Shown piece after piece: positions 34,244 through 42,954 of a DNA stretch of 64,000 nt. The position numbers and the translations under genes are program-made. The stretch lies in NCBI GenBank assembly GCA_910578645.1, contig CAJTQI010000006.1, positions 62,001-126,000 on the forward strand, read 5' to 3'. Positions within the stretch are counted from its first letter, which is position 1. The number at the start of each line of letters is the position of its first letter. The stretch is from an uncultured Lachnospiraceae bacterium. GTDB lineage: Bacteria > Bacillota > Clostridia > Lachnospirales > Lachnospiraceae. Below the pieces are notes generated by a model, which ran no database searches, was not told where the DNA came from, and worked only from the letters and a program-made list of their open reading frames with translations.

Positions 34244-34314
34244 GGTTGTCCTCATTTTTGCCTGCCACAAATCCCACGACCAAAAACCTGAATTTCCGGT
34301 CTTTTCCTTTCCCG

Positions 34315-35928
34315 TCAGTTCTGCGTCCCACGGTATTTGGTAGGTGACACGCCATACCTTTTCTTGAATACATAACTGAAATAGTTCTGCTCCTGATATC
34401 CTACTTTTTCGGCAATCATATAAGTCTTGTCGTCGGTCTCATTTAATAATTCCACCGCCTTATTCAACCGTGTCTCCGTCAGATAATTGACATAGCTCTG
34501 CCCCGTCTCTTTCTTAAACACAGTGGAAAAATACGCCGGGCTCATATGCAGATAACCGCACAGCATCTCCACGGACAGTTCCGGATTAGAATAATGCTCC
34601 CTGATATAGTCTTTTGCCTCCTCAATCACCTTTCTCGTCGTATTGTCCCGCTCCCTGTTCATCGCCTCATTCATGCGGCAGGCGATAGGAATCATCCTGC
34701 CGGCAAATTCTTCCCTGTTGCAGATTTCTTCCAGAACATTCCCATACTGCTCTTTGGAATCAAACATCTCGTCAATATCCAAATCATACTGCTGCATCAG
34801 TCTGATAAGACAATTGACGATAGACAGCATGTAGACCTGATACTGCCTGGCGTGGACTTTCGCGCCGTCCATGGCGGCCGACAGCCTCCGCACCATACTC
34901 TCAACCGTCTCCCTGGAGCCGAACTTGATAACCGCTGCCAAATCTTCTTCATCCTTGGCATTAAATTGCAGCTTGCCTCTGTTCACAGGCTCTACATCGT
35001 TGATATAGATAGCCTTGCCCCTGCCCACAATCGCACGGTATCCCAACGCATCCACAGCCGCCTGGTAAGAGCTGCTTATTTCCTGCAAAGTGCTGCAGCC
35101 ATGTCCTACGCCCACCGTAATCGTGACCTCAAGCACCCGCTTGCTCTCCTTGCATATATCATGAAAAAGATTAATCAGGCCGGTCTGGGAGTTATCCTCA
35201 TCAATGGCCGCAAGCACGGTAATTCCTTCCATGGAATTGAAAATTGCATAACGGCAATATTGCCTCAGATAATCTTCCACCAGTTCCCTCACGGAAATGG
35301 GTATCAATTCTTGGTGCATGGAAAGCACCTGGGTCTCTTTCTGCTCCACCTTCTCCACATGAATGACCGCCGCAAGCCACTTGCGGGCATCCAGGATATC
35401 CAGCCCATACTCTCTTAATTTCGGCACCACTGCCGTCACGTCCGTCGTCCTGCGCACCAAATCGTTCAGGAATATTTCCCGCAGGATAGGCAGGCTGCCC
35501 ATATAACTTTCCCGCAGGGAATCAATATTGCGGCGCTGCTCAATCTCCTCCTCCAGGCTGAGCCGTATCCGTTTCAATATGACTGCCAGTTCTTCTCCGT
35601 TCACGGGCTTTAAAATATATTCCGCAACATTTAGCTTAATCGCCTGTTGTGCATACTCAAAGTCGTCATAACCGGAAAAAATAAGTATCTTCATAGAAGG
35701 ATATTTCTCGCGGATGCGTGCGGTCAATGTCAGCCCGTCCATATAAGGCATGCGGATATCCGTTATCACCACATCCGGCTCTAACTGCTCTAACTTCTCC
35801 AAGGCATCCTCACCGTTTTCGGCGTCCCCTACCACCGTAAAACCAAGCCGTTCCCAATCCATCTTACGGATAATGGCCTTTCGCACTTCTTCTTCATCAT
35901 CCACCAACATAATACGGTACAGAGCCAT
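34315..35928 (-). CDS. YesN/AraC-type response regulator
   Basis: A 537-residue DNA-binding regulator. Its receiver domain begins RIMLVDDEEEVRKAI, with the phospho-acceptor Asp in DVVITDIRMPYMDG and the Lys in EYILKPV. A long middle region follows, and a C-terminal AraC HTH pair (YIREHYSNPELSVEMLCGYLHMSPAYFSTVFKKETG; YMIAEKVGYQEQNYFSYVFKKRYGVSPTKYR). ATG 35928 has AGGAGG 5 bases upstream. It is first in the block, probably partner of the downstream kinase, and likely activates the sugar importer. Confidence 0.94.
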   Translation of the reverse strand: MALYRIMLVDDEEEVRKAIIRKMDWERLGFTVVGDAENGEDALEKLEQLEPDVVITDIRMPYMDGLTLTARIREKYPSMKILIFSGYDDFEYAQQAIKLNVAEYILKPVNGEELAVILKRIRLSLEEEIEQRRNIDSLRESYMGSLPILREIFLNDLVRRTTDVTAVVPKLREYGLDILDARKWLAAVIHVEKVEQKETQVLSMHQELIPISVRELVEDYLRQYCRYAIFNSMEGITVLAAIDEDNSQTGLINLFHDICKESKRVLEVTITVGVGHGCSTLQEISSSYQAAVDALGYRAIVGRGKAIYINDVEPVNRGKLQFNAKDEEDLAAVIKFGSRETVESMVRRLSAAMDGAKVHARQYQVYMLSIVNCLIRLMQQYDLDIDEMFDSKEQYGNVLEEICNREEFAGRMIPIACRMNEAMNRERDNTTRKVIEEAKDYIREHYSNPELSVEMLCGYLHMSPAYFSTVFKKETGQSYVNYLTETRLNKAVELLNETDDKTYMIAEKVGYQEQNYFSYVFKKRYGVSPTKYRGTQN

Positions 35929-36035
35929 TGTAACCTCCTGCCTTTCTGCCCCACAGAACAAAAGCGTGTTCCACGCACCCCGCATTCTTTCGTTTGATAA
36001 AATGCTTCTCTACACAGAAAACCCCACCCATACCG

Positions 36036-36078
36036 GATAGGATTTCCATATTATTATTAATCATATCCTATCGTTCAA
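36036..36078 (-). promoter_or_regulatory. Promoter and operator-like palindrome before the response regulator
   Basis: On the minus strand TTGAAC (36073-36078) is followed 16-19 bases later by an A/T-rich -10 (TAATAA/TAATAT, 36048-36056). Perfect 8-bp palindrome arms GATAGGAT ... ATCCTATC (36036-36043 and 36065-36072) bracket the -10. This is a plausible binding site for a repressor or for the regulator itself. Confidence 0.45.
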
Positions 36079-36119
36079 TTTTTTTCAACAGTCCATTGCC
36101 CTTCATACCCTCTCTTGAC

Positions 36120-36173
36120 AACGGGCAAAGCCAACTTATAAGAAGAAGCTTTTGACACCCTAATCCTATAAAA
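36120..36173 (-). repeat. Solo end of the MITE-like element
   Basis: Bases 36149-36173 match 25 of 25 with 62714-62738, the right end of the element near 62.4-62.7 kb. On the minus strand the copy continues to TTATAAGTTG, resembling the other element's left arm. No second end was found nearby, so this is a fragment. Confidence 0.65.
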
Positions 36174-36177
36174 CATC

Positions 36178-36207
36178 TGAGGGGCCTGCCTCAAGACAGT
36201 CCCCTCA
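36178..36207 (-). terminator. Hairpin after the ANTAR gene
   Basis: TGAGGGG ... CCCCTCA (7-bp stem) lies 27 bases after the ANTAR gene stop, followed on the minus strand by GATGTTTTATAGG, where the solo repeat end begins. Confidence 0.5.
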
Positions 36208-36233
36208 CCTAGGTTCTTTTCCTATGTAACTTC

Positions 36234-36782
36234 TTATTCTCTCATCATCGCAAGCACCATCTGCGCCGTCTCCACCATATTCGTGCCGCTGTCCATGCTG
36301 CATTTCTGGATATACCGGTACGCCTCTTCCTCCGCCATATGATTTCTGTCCATCAATAGCTCTTTCGCTTCCTTAATCAACGCCGTTTCCTCCGGTCTGC
36401 GCTCTTTGGGTTTTTGTTTCTCCCGCCTTTTTCTGCGCGCGATGGTTTGGCACATCATGTCCACCGTTCCAACCAGGTCGTGCACTTTAAGCGGCATGGC
36501 AAGGCTCATGATATCGCTGCACATATGCTCGTTTACCGCAGCCTTAGACGCCAACAGAAGCATGTCGAATCCTTCGGGAAGCAAGCCGTGCAGTTGCGTA
36601 TAAATCATATCTGTCATCTTATATCCGCATATGACAATACCGTCACTTAAATCGCCCAGCCTGGCAAGCGCCTGTGCCCCCGTAGAACACACCGCCGTTA
36701 CCTGAAACCCGTTTTTCATCAAGATGCCGCGAATCCCTTTGGCATCTTCTATCTTCGGCAATACCACGATAATGTTGACCAC
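36234..36782 (-). CDS. ANTAR-domain regulator with degenerate receiver
   Basis: A 182-residue protein. The N-terminal half has a receiver-like fold (NIIVVLPKIEDAKGIRGILMKNGFQVTAV), but the strand-3 position that normally carries the phospho-Asp reads IVICGYKM, so the acceptor appears absent. The basic linker ARRKRREKQKPKERR is followed by an ANTAR domain (EAKELLMDRNHMAEEEAYRYIQKCSMDSGTNMVETAQMVL). ANTAR proteins bind leader RNA hairpins and stop termination. The gene starts 50 bases after glnA on the same strand, so nitrogen control is likely. Confidence 0.88.
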   Translation of the reverse strand: MVNIIVVLPKIEDAKGIRGILMKNGFQVTAVCSTGAQALARLGDLSDGIVICGYKMTDMIYTQLHGLLPEGFDMLLLASKAAVNEHMCSDIMSLAMPLKVHDLVGTVDMMCQTIARRKRREKQKPKERRPEETALIKEAKELLMDRNHMAEEEAYRYIQKCSMDSGTNMVETAQMVLAMMRE

Positions 36783-36832
36783 ACGCTCACCTCCTGTCTC
36801 ATATACTCCCGAAGCCCCTTTTGCACCTGCCT

Positions 36833-38167
36833 TTACACATTATTCAGGTACTCGTTGACCTCCCATTCCGTCACCTGCATGCGGTAGCGGAACCACTCTG
36901 CCTTCTTGGCTTTCACGTATTTGCGGTAAGCATGCTCCCCGAGCACATCCCTGATAAATCCGTCGGCCTCCATGTGATAGACCGCCTCAATCAGCGTTCC
37001 GGGAATCTCCTCGATTCCGTCCGCCCTCTTTTCTTCCTCGGTCATGCGGAATATATTGCAGTCCACGCTGTCAGGCGGCATAATCTGATTCACAATACCG
37101 TCCAGCCCTGCCCGCAGACAGACTGCAAGCGCCAAATACGGATTTGCAGACGGGTCGGGACAGCGCAGTTCAATCCTAGTTCCCTCGCCGCGCACCGACG
37201 GAATACGGATTAACGGACTTCTGTTGGTAGCGCTCCACGCAATATACACAGGCGCTTCATAGCCCGGCACAAGACGCTTGTAAGAATTGACAAGGGGATT
37301 TGTAATTGCCGTCATCCCTTTCATATGTTTCATGATGCCGCCGATAAAATAATATGCTTCTTTGCTAAGCCCCAGCGCATCCCTTTCATCCGCAAAAATA
37401 TTTTTCCCATCCTTGGACAGCGACATATTGATGTGCATACCCGAACCGTTCACGCCGAACTTCGGCTTCGGCATAAAAGTGGCGTGCAGGCCATGTCTGC
37501 GCGCAATGGTTTTGACTGCCAGCTTAAAGGTCATAATATTGTCCGCCGTGGTAAGCGCCTCATCGTAACGGAAATCAATCTCATGCTGAGCGGGCGCTAC
37601 CTCGTGATGGGAAGCTTCAATGACAAACCCCATATCCTCCAGGGTAAGCACCATATCGCGCCTGGCATTCTCCCCGAAATCCATCGGCCCCAAGTCGAAA
37701 TATCCTGCCTTCTCATAAGTGATTGTGGTGGGCATCGCATTCTCATCCGTATTAAACAGGAAAAACTCACACTCCGGCCCTACTTCAAACGTATATCCTA
37801 AATCTGCCGCCTCCTTCACGGCCCGTTTCAGGATATAGCGCGGGTCTCCGTCAAACGGCTGCCCGCTTGGACGGTACACATCACAAATCAGCCTTGCCAC
37901 CTTCCCCTGCTGAGGTCTCCACGGGAAAATCTCGAAGGTTCCAAAATCGGGATAAAGGAACATATCGGACTCTTCTATCCGCGCAAATCCTTCAATGGAA
38001 GAACCGTCAAACATGCACTCATTATTCAGCGCCTTGTCAAGCTGGCTGGCGGTAATCGCTACATTTTTCAGGTTGCCGAAGATATCCGTAAACTGCAATC
38101 GGATAAACTCCACATCCTCATCCGCAACCAATTGTATGATATCTTCCTTCGTGTAATTCTTTCTCAT
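36833..38167 (-). CDS. glnA: Glutamine synthetase type I
   Basis: Makes glutamine from glutamate, ammonia and ATP. The 444-residue protein is of the short GSI-alpha type found in Firmicutes: FTDIFGNLKNVAI, MFDGSSIEGFARIEESDMFLYPD (Asp-50-type loop), VGPECEFFLF (metal ligands), NGSGMHINMSLSKDG, NPLVNSYKRLVPGYEAPVYIAWSATNRSPLIRIP, and RIELRCPDPSANPYLA. The adenylylation segment of GSI-beta is not evident, so control is expected to be by feedback and transcription. A promoter with a long structured leader precedes it, and an ANTAR gene follows. Confidence 0.97.
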   Translation of the reverse strand: MRKNYTKEDIIQLVADEDVEFIRLQFTDIFGNLKNVAITASQLDKALNNECMFDGSSIEGFARIEESDMFLYPDFGTFEIFPWRPQQGKVARLICDVYRPSGQPFDGDPRYILKRAVKEAADLGYTFEVGPECEFFLFNTDENAMPTTITYEKAGYFDLGPMDFGENARRDMVLTLEDMGFVIEASHHEVAPAQHEIDFRYDEALTTADNIMTFKLAVKTIARRHGLHATFMPKPKFGVNGSGMHINMSLSKDGKNIFADERDALGLSKEAYYFIGGIMKHMKGMTAITNPLVNSYKRLVPGYEAPVYIAWSATNRSPLIRIPSVRGEGTRIELRCPDPSANPYLALAVCLRAGLDGIVNQIMPPDSVDCNIFRMTEEEKRADGIEEIPGTLIEAVYHMEADGFIRDVLGEHAYRKYVKAKKAEWFRYRMQVTEWEVNEYLNNV

Positions 38168-38350
38168 ATACTGCCTCCTTGCTCTCCTTTTTTTCTATAA
38201 ATACCACAAACTTCCTTTATATTGTTTCTCACATAAGTAAAACCGTTATTCGATGTAGTTATCTGCTGCCCAGAGCCGCTCTCAATTACCCGTAAGAAGC
38301 CAAAACGCACACAAGGGCATCCTTATCCTAATGATAAGAACACCCTTGTT
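38168..38350 (-). promoter_or_regulatory. Structured glnA leader
   Basis: The transcript would begin almost directly with a long imperfect hairpin, ACAAGGG-tgtt-CTTATC-attag-GATAAG-gatg-CCCTTGT (38311-38349). Weaker GC-rich elements follow around 38270-38295. Its position and the linked ANTAR gene suggest antitermination control. However, the apical loop is ATTAG (5 bases), which does not match the AnnGnn hexaloop of known ANTAR targets. Confidence 0.4.
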
Positions 38351-38357
38351 CCGTATT

Positions 38358-38387
38358 ATCATAACAGCTATCCCGCGGATTTGTCAA
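38358..38387 (-). promoter_or_regulatory. Promoter of glnA
   Basis: TTGACA (38382-38387), 18-base spacer and TATGAT (38358-38363) on the minus strand. The predicted start near 38350 leaves a leader of about 180 bases. Confidence 0.7.
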
Positions 38388-38521
38388 GCAGGCACCCTGT
38401 TACTTGCCACACCAGAACTTCGCCGCAGGCGAACAGGCCAACTTCCACCGGGCGGATTCCGTGCATAAACACGCCGTCCCCTACATAGACTGATAAAAAA
38501 GAATTTCTATGGGGATATTGT

Positions 38522-38989
38522 ATGAGTTCCAAAACAAAAATTGTTGTGCTTCATGTAAAAGAGTTAATATATACCGGAATCTTCGCCGTGCTCGGTATCC
38601 TTTTCATCGTTCTGCTCATCATCATGTTCCTGCCCAAAGAAGAAAAGAAGGAAACCATGGCCACCGTGACGCAGACTACCGCCAACACTTACATACCCGG
38701 TGTATATACCACATCTCTTGTCCTGAACGACAATATCGTGGAAATCGAAGTGACTGTGGATGAGAAAAACATCAACTCCATACGGCTCATCAACCTGGAC
38801 GAAGCCGTTGCTACCATGTATCCGCTTATCCAACCGTCCTTTGAAGACCTGGCCAACCAGATTATCATGAATCAGAGTCTGGAGGGAATCACATACCCGG
38901 ACGAGAGCAAATATACCTCCATGATTCTCCTGGATGCCATCACCACATCCTTAAACAAGGCCCTGGAGAATGAAGGGGACACGGAATAG
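38522..38989 (+). CDS. Anchored extracytoplasmic protein of unknown function
   Basis: A 155-residue plus-strand protein: short basic start, a transmembrane helix (ELIYTGIFAVLGILFIVLLIIMFL), then an extracytoplasmic domain (GVYTTSLVLNDNIVEIEVTVDEKNINSIRLINLDEAVATMYPLIQPSFEDLANQII). The YTTSLVLND... pattern and ending resemble FMN-binding-like small domains, but no flavin motif (no threonine attachment sequence) is seen. GGGG lies 7 bases before ATG 38522. It stands alone, divergent from glnA. Confidence 0.78.
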   Translation: MSSKTKIVVLHVKELIYTGIFAVLGILFIVLLIIMFLPKEEKKETMATVTQTTANTYIPGVYTTSLVLNDNIVEIEVTVDEKNINSIRLINLDEAVATMYPLIQPSFEDLANQIIMNQSLEGITYPDESKYTSMILLDAITTSLNKALENEGDTE

Positions 38990-39059
38990 GAGAACACCGT
39001 CCCTATTTACTCCGCCGGATATTTCATGTGCACGGCGCATCACAAGATAGCTTCCGGTC

Positions 39060-40970
39060 TCACAGCTCCTCCGCCTGCTTCATCCAAATGTCCACACACG
39101 CATCGGACGGCATCCGCAAGTCACCCCGGGGAGAGACCGCTACGCTGCCAACTTTGGGTCCGTCCGGCAGGCAGGAACGTTTGAACTGCTGCGTAAAGAA
39201 CCGTTTATAAAAGGTTTTGAGCCATTTTAATATGACACTATTGTCATATATACCCCGAAAAGACCGGCACGCAATCCGGTATATTTTCGCCGGCTCAAAA
39301 CCACAGCGCAGCATATAGTATAAGAAGAAATCGTGCAACTCATAGGGGCCAACCAAATCTTCGGTTTTCTGGGAAATCACGCCGTCCACAGGTGGAAGAA
39401 GTTCCGGGCTGACCGGGGTATCCAGCACATCCAGAAGCACGCTCCGCAATGCTTCATCTTTGCAGGTATCCGCATAATACTGTACCAGATGGCGCACTAA
39501 CGTCTTAGGCACGCCTGCGTTTACGCCATACATGGACATGTGGTCTCCATTATATGTCGCCCATCCAAGGGCAAGTTCCGACATGTCCCCCGTGCCGATG
39601 ACCATGCCGCCCTCACGGTTTGCAATATCCATCAGAATCTGGGTACGCTCTCTGGCCTGCCCATTCTCATAAGTCACATCATGGTTTTCCATATCCTGTC
39701 GAATATCCCTGAAATGTACGGTCACGGCCTCTTTGATATCCACTTCTTCCAAAGCAACGCCCAACGTCACCGCCAGTTTGCACGCATTGTCATATGTTCT
39801 GTCCGTGGTACCGAAACAAGGCATCGTCACCGCCCTAATCCTTTCCCGGCCAATTCCAAGCAAATCAAAAGCACGCACCGTCACAAGAAGAGCAAGCGTG
39901 GAATCAAGCCCGCCGGAAACACCTATCACCGCCGATTGGCATCCCGTGTGTTCACAACGTTTCTTAAGCCCATAAGACTGAATCGAGAGAATTTCTTCGC
40001 AGCGCCTGTCTCTCTCCGACTGCTGTGCAGGGACGAACGGATGCGCACCGAAAGTCCTCTCCAGAGCCGTATCTTCTTCCTCCATATGGACAGGCAGTAT
40101 CAAATACTGCTCCCGGCTGCCGGGCACATAAGTGGACATCCTGCGCCTCTCGTGCCGCAGCCTGTGGATATCGATGTCCGCATAGATATTTCCCGACGAA
40201 AAGCGCTTGGCCTGCGCCAGTATCGTCCCATTCTCCGCAATCATATTATGTCCGCCAAACACAAGGTCTTGGGTGGATTCTCCTTCCCCCGCGGAGGAAT
40301 ATACATATCCTGCAATCTGCCTGGCGCTGGAAGATTCTACCAGCATCTGTCTGTACGCGTCTTTGCCCACCGTCTCATTGGACGCCGACAGATTCACCAC
40401 CACCGTAGCGCCCGCCAAGGCATGATACGTTCCCGGTGAAAGCGGCATCCAAAGGTCCTCACATATCTCGCATCCCACCGCCAGGCCCTTGACGGCATCT
40501 GCTTCAAATAAAATATTTGTCCCAAAAGGAATTTCTTTTCCGTCATATAAATATGGTTCCGGTATCTCATTACCCGCCGCAAAATGCCTTGTCTCATAGA
40601 ACTCCGCATAGGAGGGAATATGTCTCTTAGGGATAAAAGCAAGCACTTCACCGTTTTGTAAAACCGCCGCCACATTGTAGAGCTTTCCTCCCTTTTCCAA
40701 AGGCAGTCCCACAAACACTAGGGCATCGCTGCCCTGGGTGGCATCAGCCGCAACATGAAGCGCTTCCTGTGCCTGAGACAGTAGTAGTTCCTGCAAAAAA
40801 AGGTCGCCACATGTATAACCGGTAAGACACAGTTCGGGAAATACGATGATTTTAGCCCCTCTTGCCGTGGCTTCCTCGATGCCTTTGGTAATTTCTTTCA
40901 CATTGTATGCAGGCTCAGCCACCCTAATCTTAGGTGTCATGGCCGCTGCCTTGATAAATCCGTGTTTCAT
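39060..40970 (-). CDS. nadE: Glutamine-dependent NAD+ synthetase
   Basis: Amidates nicotinic acid adenine dinucleotide to NAD+, using glutamine as ammonia source. The 636 residues comprise an N-terminal nitrilase-fold glutaminase (Glu in FPELCLTGYTCGDLF, Lys in FIPKRHIPSYAEFYE, Cys in GCEICEDLWMP) and a C-terminal synthetase with the PP-loop SGGLDSTLALL, GTGDMSELALGWATYNGDH and the terminal KRSCLPDGPKVGSVAVSPRGD. The length is that of fused, glutamine-using enzymes. It is monocistronic in appearance. Confidence 0.96.
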   Translation of the reverse strand: MKHGFIKAAAMTPKIRVAEPAYNVKEITKGIEEATARGAKIIVFPELCLTGYTCGDLFLQELLLSQAQEALHVAADATQGSDALVFVGLPLEKGGKLYNVAAVLQNGEVLAFIPKRHIPSYAEFYETRHFAAGNEIPEPYLYDGKEIPFGTNILFEADAVKGLAVGCEICEDLWMPLSPGTYHALAGATVVVNLSASNETVGKDAYRQMLVESSSARQIAGYVYSSAGEGESTQDLVFGGHNMIAENGTILAQAKRFSSGNIYADIDIHRLRHERRRMSTYVPGSREQYLILPVHMEEEDTALERTFGAHPFVPAQQSERDRRCEEILSIQSYGLKKRCEHTGCQSAVIGVSGGLDSTLALLVTVRAFDLLGIGRERIRAVTMPCFGTTDRTYDNACKLAVTLGVALEEVDIKEAVTVHFRDIRQDMENHDVTYENGQARERTQILMDIANREGGMVIGTGDMSELALGWATYNGDHMSMYGVNAGVPKTLVRHLVQYYADTCKDEALRSVLLDVLDTPVSPELLPPVDGVISQKTEDLVGPYELHDFFLYYMLRCGFEPAKIYRIACRSFRGIYDNSVILKWLKTFYKRFFTQQFKRSCLPDGPKVGSVAVSPRGDLRMPSDACVDIWMKQAEEL

Positions 40971-41111
40971 CCGCCCTGCCGCCTTTCTTTACTTTCCGTG
41001 CACGCCCGGAGTCTCTTTGCGCCTGATTTTATGAGATGATAAGTCGAACCGGTAAAAATATTATTCAACTTATTTTTCCCTGTTATTTCAGGACTATACC
41101 GTACATTCCTT

Positions 41112-42023
41112 TTACTTCTTCCTGCTGCTTTTGCGTATCCTCTCAAGTTCTTCTACGCTGAAAACATAATTGGTATTGCAAAAATGACAGTTCAGCTCCA
41201 CGTCTTTTCCTTCCTCGATTAGCTCCTGCATTTCTTTGTCTCCCAGGCTGATTAAAACCTTCTCCACCCTTTCTTTGCTGCAGTTACAATAAAACCTTAC
41301 AGGAAGCGTGTCCGTCACTTCCACGCCCAAATCCCCCAATACCGTTTCCAGAATTTGTTCCGGCGTCTGCCCCGCCTCAAGCATGGCAGTCACCGGCGCA
41401 ATAGAGGCTAACTTTTCCTCCAGTTTTGCAATAACTTTTTCATCCGTAAAAGGCATCAACTGGATAATAAATCCCCCCGCCTGTTTCACGGTATTGTTCT
41501 TCTCCATCAGCACCCCAAGCGCCACGCAGGAAGGAACCTGCTCGGAAGCCGCGAAATAATATGTCAGGTCATCCCCTATTTCCCCGGTCTTTAATTCAAT
41601 CGTGGAAGAATAGGGCTCTTTCAGTCCCATGTCCTTGATGACCGTAAGCACTCCCAATCCAATCACCCCGCCTACATCCAGTTTACCTGCGCTGTTAGGC
41701 GGCATCATCGCCTGGGGATTATCCGCATATCCCTTTACGTTTCCCTGGGAATCCGCCGTCACCGTCATTCCGTGTACCGGGCCTGCCCCGTTTATCTGAA
41801 GCGTCAGCATATCTTTTTCGTCCTTGAGCATGCTTCCCATCATCACGCCGCCGGTCATAAGCCGCCCCAATGCCGCCGTCACCACCGGACTTAACCCGTG
41901 GACGCTCCTGGCATACTCCACCATATCCCTGGAAGTAATGGCAAACGCCCGTATCTGCGCGTTTGCCGCCGTCGCCCTCACCATATAATCTGCCATATCA
42001 TCATACCTTTCTGACTTTCCCAT
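41112..42023 (-). CDS. hslO: Redox-regulated chaperone Hsp33
   Basis: Holdase activated by disulfide formation under oxidative stress. In 303 residues it has the N-terminal domain (YMVRATAANAQIRAFAITSRDMVEYARSVHGLSP; GAGPVHGMTVTADSQGNVKGY) and the C-terminal zinc switch FYCNCSKERVE (CxC) and LNCHFCNTNY (CxxC). ATG 42023 follows the methyltransferase stop with no gap and has GGGAGA upstream. ATG 41996 (MADYMVRAT), where many homologues begin, is an alternative. Confidence 0.95.
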   Translation of the reverse strand: MGKSERYDDMADYMVRATAANAQIRAFAITSRDMVEYARSVHGLSPVVTAALGRLMTGGVMMGSMLKDEKDMLTLQINGAGPVHGMTVTADSQGNVKGYADNPQAMMPPNSAGKLDVGGVIGLGVLTVIKDMGLKEPYSSTIELKTGEIGDDLTYYFAASEQVPSCVALGVLMEKNNTVKQAGGFIIQLMPFTDEKVIAKLEEKLASIAPVTAMLEAGQTPEQILETVLGDLGVEVTDTLPVRFYCNCSKERVEKVLISLGDKEMQELIEEGKDVELNCHFCNTNYVFSVEELERIRKSSRKK

Positions 42024-42917
42024 TTAGTCTCCCTTGCGCGCAACCACATAAATACGCTCACTTACATCCGTCACTTCCCCGTGGGTGTCCGCATCTTCCG
42101 CCTCCAAAAATACCAGGCCCGCACGCCGCAGACACTCCTGCATCTGCTCTAAACGATATCCCCGTTGATAATGGCTCTCCTGGAATTTCCGGTACAGACT
42201 TTCTTCCCCGTCCTCCCGCACAAAAACCGTCAAATCATATTCGTTGATTTCCTCCGCTTCATGATAGTAATTATCCCAGATAAAACTGCATTCATCCCTG
42301 TTCTCGGCAATAACCGCATCTCCGATGACAGTTTCATATTTATACACCGTATTGAAATCGAAAATAAATATCCCCTCAGTGAAAAGGTAATTGTTCACCA
42401 GGCGGAATGTCTGCACCACATCTTCCTCTTCCAAAAGATAGTTTACCGAATCGCAGACACTGACGACGGCGCCCACGGTACCATACAGTTCAAAAGAGCG
42501 CATGTCCTGCAAAAGATAGAGAATATCGAGTCCGGACTTTTCTCTCTTGTCCATGGCAATCCGCAGCATTTCCTGGGAATTGTCAATCCCTATCATATCA
42601 TATCCCCTGCGTGCAAGCATCTCCGTCAACGTGCCTGTGCCGCAGCCTAAATCCAGAATTGTATTGCATTCCTGATGCAGATTCTTCTTGACGACATTTA
42701 TGTCATTTTTCTCTTCGTCTATCCGTAAGAACCGGTTCCCATTCCTACCATCCTCTCTGCCTTCTTTCATGTCGTCCGCACGTGTCACAGCATCGGCAAG
42801 GCTTTCACCCGCTCCGTATTTTTCAATCAGAGCTGCCAGATGGGAACACCACTCTTCATAGGGTATATCGTCCATGAACGTATCATAGACTTGTGCAAAA
42901 TCTGTATATGCCTCCAT
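42024..42917 (-). CDS. Class I SAM-dependent methyltransferase
   Basis: About 297 residues. The start MEAYTDFAQVYDTFMDDIPYEEW is typical of the YqeM/UbiE-like group; the SAM-binding motif I is TILDLGCGTGTLTEMLARRG (about residue 95), then MIGIDNSQEML and GAVVSVCDSVNYLLEEEDV. Between the first helix and motif I there is a polar stretch of about 45 residues longer than usual. The substrate is unknown. ATG 42917 is chosen over TTG 42938. It is directly joined to hslO (stop and start adjacent). Confidence 0.88.
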   Translation of the reverse strand: MEAYTDFAQVYDTFMDDIPYEEWCSHLAALIEKYGAGESLADAVTRADDMKEGREDGRNGNRFLRIDEEKNDINVVKKNLHQECNTILDLGCGTGTLTEMLARRGYDMIGIDNSQEMLRIAMDKREKSGLDILYLLQDMRSFELYGTVGAVVSVCDSVNYLLEEEDVVQTFRLVNNYLFTEGIFIFDFNTVYKYETVIGDAVIAENRDECSFIWDNYYHEAEEINEYDLTVFVREDGEESLYRKFQESHYQRGYRLEQMQECLRRAGLVFLEAEDADTHGEVTDVSERIYVVARKGD

Positions 42918-42954
42918 CTTAACTCTCATCCCTTTCAAGCCTTACTTTACCGCT

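Noticed and set aside
38168..38350. Classical ANTAR target (two hexaloop hairpins) in the glnA leader
   Set aside because: A strong hairpin is present, but its loop is ATTAG, and no second AnnGnn hexaloop hairpin was found; kept only as a possible variant.
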